Source of the DNA: CAKOSP01 sp964372145
GTDB taxonomy: Bacteria > Bacillota_I > Bacilli_A > RF39 > UBA660
Reading direction: 5' to 3'
DNA: 15,275 nucleotides
Assembly: GCA_964372145.1 (NCBI GenBank)
Contig: CAYJPM010000022.1
Coordinates: 1 to 15,275 of the forward strand
The position numbers were made by a program, and so were the translations under genes. How positions within the stretch are numbered: the stretch's first letter is position 1; each line of letters starts with the position of its first letter. A model generated the notes under the pieces. The model saw nothing but the letters and a program-made list of their open reading frames with translations, did no database searches and was not told the DNA's origin. Shown here piece by piece: positions 7,649 through 12,349 of this stretch.

Positions 7649-7991
7649 TTGGTTTGTTATATATTATAGGTTCCATAAATTCTATGAAATTTAAATATAA
7701 TATTTTTATTAAGTAATAGTTATTATTCATTGAGTCTCTAATAATCAAATGATCTATACTTGCTTCTTCAATATAACCTATAAATTCTTTATCTCTCCAT
7801 GTTTCTGAATCTGGAAAACTAAAATATGCTTTAACCAATTTTCCTCTATTGTCTCTTAATATATTTTCTATGTAACTTACTTGTATTTCAGGTAATGGTA
7901 TAATTGGTGTATTTGGAGTTATAATTTGATTATTATTTTGTGGAATTTGATTATTAGGAAATGTAGGATTTTGATAATAATTACCATTCAT
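7638..7991 (-). CDS. gerQ: GerQ-like (spore coat YwdL family) protein
   Basis: The 117-residue product has a disordered N-terminal part (1-34) rich in Asn, Gln and Pro, then a conserved GerQ domain: QVSYIENILRDNRGKLVKAY (37-56), W65, the IGYIEEASIDHLII stretch (about 71-84), and the YYLIKILYLNFIEF end. In Bacillus subtilis, GerQ is an inner spore-coat protein required for the cortex hydrolase CwlJ and is cross-linked by transglutaminase through N-terminal lysines. Here the first lysine is Lys51, so that cross-linking cannot occur in the same way. The start ATG at 7989-7991 has an AAAGG-type site (8002-8007) ten bases upstream. It is the only spore-type gene in the window, so it does not prove that the organism sporulates. 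Confidence 0.8.
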   Translation of the reverse strand: MNGNYYQNPTFPNNQIPQNNNQIITPNTPIIPLPEIQVSYIENILRDNRGKLVKAYFSFPDSETWRDKEFIGYIEEASIDHLIIRDSMNNNYYLIKILYLNFIEFMEPIIYNKPIEK

Positions 7992-8028
7992 TTTAACACA
8001 ACCTTTCTTTTAAAATATATTATTTATT

Positions 8029-8065
8029 ATTAAAAATATGATATTAACTTGATTATGTTTTTAAT
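8029..8065. repeat. Imperfect inverted repeat in the gerQ / surface-protein divergent region
   Basis: The arms 8029-8042 and 8052-8065 match at 12 of 14 positions (ATTAAAAATATGAT against the complement of ATTATGTTTTTAAT), and the two differences are G-U compatible. The right arm overlaps the -35 box of the downstream surface-protein gene. It could be an operator or a chance result of A+T-rich sequence. Confidence 0.35.
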
Positions 8066-8077
8066 ATTTTATATAAT
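8049..8077 (+). promoter_or_regulatory. Promoter of the short surface-protein gene and yitT
   Basis: The -35 box TTGATT (8049-8054), a 17-bp spacer and a perfect -10 box TATAAT (8072-8077) lie in the 100-bp divergent region. Transcription should start near 8084. A ribosome binding site AGGTG follows at 8092-8096. Confidence 0.7.
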
Positions 8078-8102
8078 ATAAGAGTAAAGATAGGTGTATG
8101 AT

Positions 8103-8726
8103 ATGAAATTACGATATATTACTTTGATTTGTATAGGAGTTTTATTATTTATTACTGTTATATTTGGAGTTACGTATGCTTATTTTGGATCAATAACTAG
8201 CAGTTCAAAAACTGATATAAATTTGTTAGTTGAATCAGTTGATAAATTAGAATACGATAATGGTGCTTCACTTATTTTAAATCAAGGATCACATAATTTA
8301 GCAGACGGTATGGGAAATATATCTGCCGATTCTTATGTAACTGTTAGTTTAACAGCAAATGAAGATACTAATGTTGCAGATACAAAATATTATGATATTT
8401 CTATTCAAATATCTGATAATAATTTTGTTTATTCTGATGGTAGTACTGCTGAATTATTATTACAAATCACTGATCCTGAAGACAATTTGATAACATCAAT
8501 TGATAACTTAACATACAAAACTGTTGAAGGTATATCAGGTTTTGATGTTACTACAGTAAATGACTTATTTGTTGTAAAGAGTAATTATTCTATAAACTCT
8601 GATTCTTCAACAATCGCTACTACACATCAATGGGGATTTAAATTAATTATGTTAAATTTACCTATTGATCAAGCTGCTAATGCCGAAGCAACATTTAATT
8701 CAAACATAATTATAGATACAAAATAA
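8103..8726 (+). CDS. Membrane-anchored or secreted surface protein, short form (TasA/camelysin-like layout)
   Basis: The 207-residue product has a basic start, a hydrophobic segment (about 6-25) and the motif VTYAYF (23-28), a signal-anchor ending common in SipW/TasA/camelysin-like proteins; cleavage after Ala26 (T-Y-A) is possible. The rest is rich in Ser, Thr, Asp and Asn and contains no cysteine, and is predicted to be beta-rich. It is collinear with the first ~214 residues of the product at 179-1828: NNFVY (106-110 here), GFDVTT (from 146), and the W..KL...NL..DQ pattern near the end. It therefore represents the common core without the extra C-terminal module. I chose ATG 8103 over GTG 8094, because AGGTG (8092-8096) overlaps the GTG and is six bases from the ATG. 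The 16-base gap to yitT without a terminator suggests co-transcription. Family-level assignment is tentative. Confidence 0.75.
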   Translation: MKLRYITLICIGVLLFITVIFGVTYAYFGSITSSSKTDINLLVESVDKLEYDNGASLILNQGSHNLADGMGNISADSYVTVSLTANEDTNVADTKYYDISIQISDNNFVYSDGSTAELLLQITDPEDNLITSIDNLTYKTVEGISGFDVTTVNDLFVVKSNYSINSDSSTIATTHQWGFKLIMLNLPIDQAANAEATFNSNIIIDTK

Positions 8727-8742
8727 TAGAAAAGGAAGTAAC

Positions 8743-9618
8743 ATGAAAGAAGATTCTAATAAAAAAATTATTGTAAGGGGTGTATTACTTGTATTTAGTA
8801 TATTCTTGTTGGCACTTAGTTATAATTTGTTATTGCTTCCTAATGATTTAGTTATTGGGGGTGTAAGTGGATTAGCAATTATATTTACTCGTATAACTGG
8901 TTTTAATGATGCTATATTTATTTATTCGTGTAATGCAATTTTAATAACTTTATCATATTTTTTATTGGGTAAAGAAAAAACAAAAAACACTATTGTTGGA
9001 GCAATACTTTATCCAATAATGATTACTTTTACTGTTCCTATTGCTCATGTTTTAATACCATATTTTAATTTTGATGATTTTTGGCTTACTACTTTGTTAG
9101 CAGCTTTAACATTTGGTCTTGGAAGTGGTATGGTATTTAGATATGGATATTCTACTGGTGGATCTGATATTATGATATCTATTGTTACTAAATTTTTTAA
9201 ATTACCTGAGGGAAGTTCAATGTTATTTTTAAATTTAATAATTGTATCTGCAGGTGGATTAATATTTGGGCTTGAAATGATGATATACGCAATTATTGTT
9301 TTATATATATCTTCTTTAGTTCTTAATAAAGTTATGTTTGATATATCAAATAGTAAAACTTTTTATATAGTAAGTGAAGATGAAGAAAATATAAAGAAAA
9401 TGATACTTGAAGAATTTAAAACTGGATTTACAATTATGCCTACTAAAGGTGGTTATAAAAACAAAGGTGGATCTATGATTATGACTGTTTTATCTAATAG
9501 AGAATATTATCATTTTAAGAATAGAGTACTAGAAATTGATTCTAAGGCATTTTTTGTAATCAGTGATTGTTATGAAGCTCAAGGTGGATATAAACGAAAA
9601 AATATACCATATGTGTAA
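8743..9618 (+). CDS. YitT-family membrane protein (YitT_membrane plus DUF2179)
   Basis: The 291-residue protein has several hydrophobic segments in the first ~200 residues, among them GVLLVFSIFLLALSYNLLL with the following LPNDLVIGGVSGLA, the conserved glycine-rich GLGSGMVFRYGYSTGGSDI, and a later pair near LNLIIVSAGGLIFG. The C-terminal soluble DUF2179 domain (from about 205) includes SKTFYIVSEDEENIKK, the TIMPTKGGYKNKGG loop and an ending SDCYEAQGGYKRK. YitT proteins are common in Bacillota and have no firmly established substrate. The ribosome binding site AAGGAAG (about 8732-8738) precedes the ATG. It lies where secE-nusG is usually found upstream of rplK in Bacillota. Confidence 0.92.
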   Translation: MKEDSNKKIIVRGVLLVFSIFLLALSYNLLLLPNDLVIGGVSGLAIIFTRITGFNDAIFIYSCNAILITLSYFLLGKEKTKNTIVGAILYPIMITFTVPIAHVLIPYFNFDDFWLTTLLAALTFGLGSGMVFRYGYSTGGSDIMISIVTKFFKLPEGSSMLFLNLIIVSAGGLIFGLEMMIYAIIVLYISSLVLNKVMFDISNSKTFYIVSEDEENIKKMILEEFKTGFTIMPTKGGYKNKGGSMIMTVLSNREYYHFKNRVLEIDSKAFFVISDCYEAQGGYKRKNIPYV

Positions 9619-9640
9619 AAATTAACGTATTTTAGGTAAA

Positions 9641-9667
9641 AAACAACAGATTTGTTTGTTTTTTTTT
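9641..9667 (+). terminator. Weak Rho-independent terminator after yitT
   Basis: A 6-bp stem AAACAA/TTGTTT (9641-9646 with 9652-9657) has a five-base loop, followed by G and nine T residues. It overlaps the -35 region of the rplK promoter. The stem is weak, so termination may be partial. Confidence 0.5.
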
Positions 9668-9684
9668 GCTTTTTGTGGTAAAAT
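9656..9684 (+). promoter_or_regulatory. Promoter of the rplK-rplA operon
   Basis: The -35 box is TTGTTT (9656-9661), the spacer 17 bp, and the -10 box TAAAAT (9679-9684) with the extended element TGG at 9676-9678. Predicted start is near G9691, where the transcript would begin GCAATT. Confidence 0.6.
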
Positions 9685-9690
9685 TTTAGT

Positions 9691-9747
9691 GCAATTATTA
9701 AATTGCAATTGTTTTGTGGGAGGGAAAGCGGATTTGCCCGTACCACA
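9691..9747 (+). promoter_or_regulatory. Leader of rplK with probable L1-binding autoregulatory site
   Basis: Two structures are visible. A 5'-terminal hairpin GCAATT/AATTGC (9691-9696 with 9701-9706) has an ATTA loop. The second is TGTGG (9715-9719) paired with CCACA (9743-9747), an asymmetric internal loop (GA opposite GTA), then an upper stem GGGAAA (9722-9727) with TTT and CCC (9733-9735, 9737-9739, one bulged G). A stem-asymmetric loop-stem of the form GUGGGAG.../...ACCAC is the known layout of ribosomal protein L1 sites in rplK-rplA leaders, which mimic the L1 site of 23S rRNA. L1 (encoded downstream) would repress translation of rplK. Confidence 0.65.
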
Positions 9748-9784
9748 TAACACGGAAAAACAAAATAATATAGGAGGTGTTTTC

Positions 9785-10381
9785 GTGGCTAAAGAAATCA
9801 CAAAGAAAATTAAAATTCAAATACCTGCTGGTAAAGCAACACCTGCTCCACCTGTTGGAACAGTACTTGGACCTGCTGGTATCAATTTACAAGAATTCGT
9901 TACAAGATTTAATGATGCAACTCGTGATAAAATGGGTAACATAATTCCATGTGAAATTTCAATATATGATGATCGTACTTTCGACTTCGTATTAAAAACT
10001 TCACCTGCTGGACCTGCGCTTTTAAAAGCTGCTGGAATAGAAAAAGGATCTAAAAAAGGTGCTAATGAAATTGTTGCTACTATCAGTGTTGATGATTTAA
10101 GAAAAATAGCTGAAGATAAAATGGTAGATTTAAATGCTAACACTATCGAAGCTGCAATGAATACTATTGCGGGTACTGCTCGTAATATGGGAATTGCTAT
10201 TAAGGGATTCAATGATGCTGAACTTGCTGAACAAGCAAAAGAAGCTCAAGCTGAAGAAGCTGAAAGATCTAAAAGAGAAGCTGAACTTGAACAAATGGAG
10301 CATGATGCAATTGAAAATGCAAATAAGGAAATTGAAGAAGTTCCTGTTCACGGTAAAGAAGAAACTACAGAAGAAAATTAA
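9785..10381 (+). CDS. rplK: Large ribosomal subunit protein uL11 with a C-terminal acidic extension
   Basis: Residues 1-141 are a complete uL11: KIQIPAGKATPAPPVGTVLG, the GPAGINLQEFV segment, TSPAGPALLKAAGI, and the rRNA-binding domain ending IAGTARNMGIAIKG. L11 forms the GTPase-associated centre with L10 and L12 and contacts elongation factors and RelA. The start is GTG at 9785: AGGAGGTG (9772-9779) lies five bases upstream and the family N-terminus begins here; the in-frame ATG at 9656 would add 43 unrelated residues. The protein is 198 residues, against about 141 normally. The extra 57 residues are rich in Glu, Ala and Lys, begin FNDAELAEQAKEAQAEEAER, look like a helix or coiled coil, and end in an acidic tail. 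The frame stays open to a clean TAA, and rplA follows after 55 bases. Confidence 0.97.
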   Translation: MAKEITKKIKIQIPAGKATPAPPVGTVLGPAGINLQEFVTRFNDATRDKMGNIIPCEISIYDDRTFDFVLKTSPAGPALLKAAGIEKGSKKGANEIVATISVDDLRKIAEDKMVDLNANTIEAAMNTIAGTARNMGIAIKGFNDAELAEQAKEAQAEEAERSKREAELEQMEHDAIENANKEIEEVPVHGKEETTEEN

Positions 10382-10436
10382 TAATTTAATTTTTATAAAT
10401 ACAAATCCGCTAATAAACCACAGTTAGGAGGAAAAT

Positions 10437-11135
10437 ATGAAAAAACATGGCAAAAAATATGTGGAAGCATTAAAAAATATTGATGCAAATAAACTATATA
10501 CTGCTGAAGAAGCAATTGAATTAGTTAAAAAAACAAGTGTTACTAAATTTGATAGTACAGTTGAACTTGCTTTTAACTTAAATATTGATTCTAAAAAGTC
10601 AGATCAACAATTAAGAGGTTCGCTAGTACTTCCAAATGGAACTGGTAAAACTAAAAAAGTTGTTGTTATAGCAAAAGGTGCTTTAGCTGAAGAAGCAAAA
10701 GCTGCTGGGGCTGATATAGTAGGTGATAAAGACATATTAGATAAAATTAAAGCTGAAAATTGGTTTGATTTTGATGTAATGGTTGCTACACCTGATATGA
10801 TGCCTGAAGTTGGTAAAATTGGTAACGTTTTAGGACCAAGAGGTCTTATGCCTAACCCTAAAGTTGGAACTGTTACTCCAAAACCAGCTGAAGCAGTTAA
10901 AAACATCAAGGGTGGTATGGTTGCATATAAAAATGATACATTTGGAAATGTGCATACTATCGTTGGTAAAGTATCATTTGAAAATGATAAGTTACTAGAA
11001 AACTTAAACTATGCTGTATCTACTATTGCTAAGGCTAAACCAACTGGTGTTAAAGGAATATTTATTGAAAACATTACTTTAACTACTACAATGGGACCTG
11101 GTGTTAAATTAGATAAAAATAGTTTTGACATTTAA
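10437..11135 (+). CDS. rplA: Large ribosomal subunit protein uL1
   Basis: The 232-residue protein is a full-length uL1: MKKHGKKYVEALKNIDANKL start, FDSTVELAFNLNIDSKKSDQ in domain I, the domain II segment with PDMMPEVGKIG and VLGPRGLMPNPKVGTVTP, and an ending TTTMGPGVKLD. L1 forms the mobile L1 stalk near the E site and is the usual translational repressor of the rplK-rplA operon. AGGAGG (10426-10431) lies five bases before the ATG. The final codons (Phe-Asp-Ile) also carry the TTGACA -35 box of the next promoter. No terminator is visible between this gene and the rplJ leader. Confidence 0.98.
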   Translation: MKKHGKKYVEALKNIDANKLYTAEEAIELVKKTSVTKFDSTVELAFNLNIDSKKSDQQLRGSLVLPNGTGKTKKVVVIAKGALAEEAKAAGADIVGDKDILDKIKAENWFDFDVMVATPDMMPEVGKIGNVLGPRGLMPNPKVGTVTPKPAEAVKNIKGGMVAYKNDTFGNVHTIVGKVSFENDKLLENLNYAVSTIAKAKPTGVKGIFIENITLTTTMGPGVKLDKNSFDI

Positions 11136-11153
11136 TATATAATATATTATAAT
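11125..11153 (+). promoter_or_regulatory. Perfect consensus promoter of the rplJ-rplL operon, inside the rplA 3' end
   Basis: TTGACA (11125-11130), a 17-bp spacer and TATAAT (11148-11153) match the sigma-A consensus at every position. The -35 box lies in the last codons of rplA and the spacer contains its stop codon. The predicted start near 11160 puts the whole L10 leader in the transcript. Confidence 0.85.
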
Positions 11154-11159
11154 ATCGAA

Positions 11160-11268
11160 TAGAAAAGCGATTCGCCGAAGAAAGTAGGGAACTAATATAG
11201 TTTTAATAATCCTACCGAGGGAACCTTAGGACACTTAAATTCTAGGCTTCCCCTGTGGAAGCTTTTTT
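11160..11268 (+). promoter_or_regulatory. L10 leader (L10-L12 autoregulatory attenuator)
   Basis: The 5' part contains the conserved GCCGAAGAAAGTAGGGAAC block. Stem GTAGG/CCTAC (11184-11188 with 11211-11215) encloses a small hairpin AACT/AGTT (11190-11193 with 11199-11202). Downstream, GGGAACCTTA (11219-11228) can pair with TAGGCTTCCC (11243-11252), nine pairs with one mismatch, including a G-U. That pairing would take up the left arm of the terminator at 11246-11262, so it is a candidate antiterminator. L10-L12 complex bound to the upper structure is known in Bacillus subtilis to favour termination; the same scheme is inferred here. Confidence 0.85.
11246..11268 (+). terminator. Attenuator terminator of the rplJ leader
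   Basis: GCTTCC (11246-11251) pairs perfectly with GGAAGC (11257-11262) around a five-base loop, followed by six T residues. It lies just before the rplJ ribosome binding site and so acts as a leader attenuator rather than an operon end. Confidence 0.85.
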
Positions 11269-11288
11269 ATATAAAAAAAGGAGGATAT

Positions 11289-11789
11289 ATGGCAAGTCAA
11301 AAAATACTTGAAGGTAAAAAGTTAGTTGTTAACGAAATACTTGATAAAATCAAAAACAATGAATCAGTTGTTATATTTCAATATCAAGGATTAGCTGTTG
11401 CTGATTTAACTACTTTAAGAAAAGAGTTATTTAAAATAAATTCTGAAGTAAAAGTTTATAAAAATACTCTACTTAAAAGAGCTATGGATGAACTTAACTT
11501 AAATATTGACGAATTTTTAGCTGGACCTAATGCTATAATGTTTGGTAAAGATTTACTTGAACCAATCAAAGTATTATCAGAGTTCGCAAAAAACAATAAA
11601 AAAGTTGATATTAGAGTTGGTGTAATTAGTGGTTCTGTAGCTGATCAAGCTGCTATTAATGAATATGCTAACATACCATCAAGAGAAGGATTACTTACTA
11701 TGCTTGCTGGAGGCATGATCCAGTACGTAAGAGATTTCGCAATATGCGTTGATCTACACGCCAAAAATCTAGAAGGGAAGGATGAATAA
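11289..11789 (+). CDS. rplJ: Large ribosomal subunit protein uL10
   Basis: The 166-residue protein has the L10 layout: a globular N-terminal domain with VVIFQYQGLAVADLTTLRKE and VYKNTLLKRAM, the GPNAIMFG segment, RVGVISG, and a C-terminal helical tail with GLLTMLAGGMIQYVRDFA that binds L12 dimers. L10 anchors the L12 stalk to 23S rRNA next to L11 and, with L12, represses its own operon through the leader above. The ribosome binding site AAGGAGG (11278-11284) lies four bases before ATG 11289. rplL follows with only one base between the TAA and the ATG. Confidence 0.98.
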   Translation: MASQKILEGKKLVVNEILDKIKNNESVVIFQYQGLAVADLTTLRKELFKINSEVKVYKNTLLKRAMDELNLNIDEFLAGPNAIMFGKDLLEPIKVLSEFAKNNKKVDIRVGVISGSVADQAAINEYANIPSREGLLTMLAGGMIQYVRDFAICVDLHAKNLEGKDE

Positions 11790-11790
11790 T

Positions 11791-12156
11791 ATGGCAAAAA
11801 TTACTAAAGACGAAATAATTAAAGCAATTGGAGAAATGACTATTCTTGAACTTAAAGAAGTTGTTGACGCAATGAAAGAAACTTTTGGAGTTGACCCATC
11901 TGCTGTTGCTGCTGCTGCACCTGCTGCTGCTGCTGCTGAAGAAGGACCATCTACTAAAACTGTAGTATTAAAATCTGCTGGAGCTAATAAAATAGCTGTT
12001 ATTAAAATTCTTAAAGAAGTAACTGGACTTGGATTAGTTGAGGCTAAAGGTTTAGCTGACAATGGTGGAAATGTTAAAGAAAACATTCCTGCTGCTGACG
12101 CTGAAGCAATTAAAACTCAATTAACTGAAGCTGGTGCTGAAATAGAATTAGCTTAG
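11791..12156 (+). CDS. rplL: Large ribosomal subunit protein bL12 (L7/L12)
   Basis: The 121-residue product has an N-terminal dimerisation domain (MAKITKDEIIKAIGEMTILE), an alanine-rich hinge at about 38-52, and a C-terminal domain with VVLKSAGANKIAVIKILKE, the GLGLVEAKGLAD segment and an acidic end. L12 forms the flexible stalk that recruits EF-G, EF-Tu, IF2 and release factors. I chose ATG 11791 over the in-frame ATG at 11782, because AAGGA (11778-11782) is eight bases from the former, touches the latter, and family members begin MA. It is the last gene of this operon; rpoB does not follow. Confidence 0.98.
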   Translation: MAKITKDEIIKAIGEMTILELKEVVDAMKETFGVDPSAVAAAAPAAAAAEEGPSTKTVVLKSAGANKIAVIKILKEVTGLGLVEAKGLADNGGNVKENIPAADAEAIKTQLTEAGAEIELA

Positions 12157-12170
12157 TTTAATCTAGAATT

Positions 12171-12195
12171 AGAATGCGTTTGCATTCTTTTTTTT
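12171..12195 (+). terminator. Rho-independent terminator after rplL
   Basis: A perfect 7-bp stem AGAATGC/GCATTCT (12171-12177 with 12182-12188) has a GTTT loop and is followed by a run of T residues to 12195. It ends the rplJ-rplL transcript. Confidence 0.9.
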
Positions 12196-12225
12196 GTAAT
12201 ATAAAGGAAAATGTTATAAATTGGA

Positions 12226-12254
12226 TTGACATTGCATATATAAAATGGTATATT
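12226..12254 (+). promoter_or_regulatory. Promoter of the str operon (rpsL-rpsG-fusA)
   Basis: A perfect -35 box TTGACA (12226-12231), a 17-bp spacer and -10 box TATATT (12249-12254) with the extended element TGG (12246-12248). Predicted start is near G12261, giving a transcript beginning GCAATT, as predicted for rplK. Confidence 0.8.
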
Positions 12255-12265
12255 ATATATGCAAT
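12231..12265. repeat. 13-bp perfect inverted repeat over the rpsL promoter
   Basis: ATTGCATATATAA (12231-12243) is the exact reverse complement of TTATATATGCAAT (12253-12265), with nine bases between. It starts on the last base of the -35 box, its centre holds the extended -10 element, and it ends just past the predicted start site. It is followed by T residues to 12269. In read-through RNA from rplL it would form a second terminator hairpin; as DNA it is positioned like an operator. Confidence 0.7.
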
Positions 12266-12269
12266 TTTT

Positions 12270-12333
12270 ATTAGGTTCTACCTTTGGTGGAGCCTAATTT
12301 AAAGGAAAATACGATACACCAGGATGTGTGTAT
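12270..12333 (+). promoter_or_regulatory. Structured 5' leader of rpsL with two hairpins, unidentified
   Basis: Hairpin 1 spans 12270-12298: a continuous 13-bp stem (12270-12282 with 12286-12298, two G-U wobbles) and a TTT loop, with no T tract after it, so it is not a terminator. Hairpin 2 pairs ATACAC (12314-12319) with GTGTAT (12328-12333) around an eight-base loop and ends just before the AAAGGAG ribosome binding site (12337-12343). The arrangement fits an autoregulatory ribosomal-protein leader, perhaps for S12 or S7, but I do not recognise a named motif. Confidence 0.55.
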
Positions 12334-12349
12334 ATGAAAGGAGAAATTT

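Noticed and set aside
8094..8102. GTG start for the short surface protein three codons upstream
   Set aside because: It lies in the AGGTG ribosome binding site; ATG 8103 has correct spacing and gives a normal signal anchor.
9656..9784. In-frame ATG-started extension upstream of rplK adding 43 residues
   Set aside because: The segment covers the promoter and the L1-type leader, has no homology to L11, and a strong AGGAGGTG site sets the start at GTG 9785.
10167..10427. Second-frame open frame in the rplK 3' end
   Set aside because: Its Lys/Leu-rich product reflects the frame-shifted Glu/Ala-rich tail of L11; no ribosome binding site.
11782..11790. ATG start for rplL three codons upstream
   Set aside because: It touches the Shine-Dalgarno sequence and the family N-terminus is MAKIT-like at 11791.
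9817..12086. Open frames on the minus strand opposite rplK, rplA and rplL (9817-10212, 10130-10351, 10604-10909, 11769-12086)
   Set aside because: They are reverse frames of highly conserved ribosomal protein genes with no ribosome binding site or family similarity.
12270..12298. rpsL leader hairpin as a Rho-independent terminator
   Set aside because: No T tract follows it on either strand, and the true rplL terminator is at 12171-12195.
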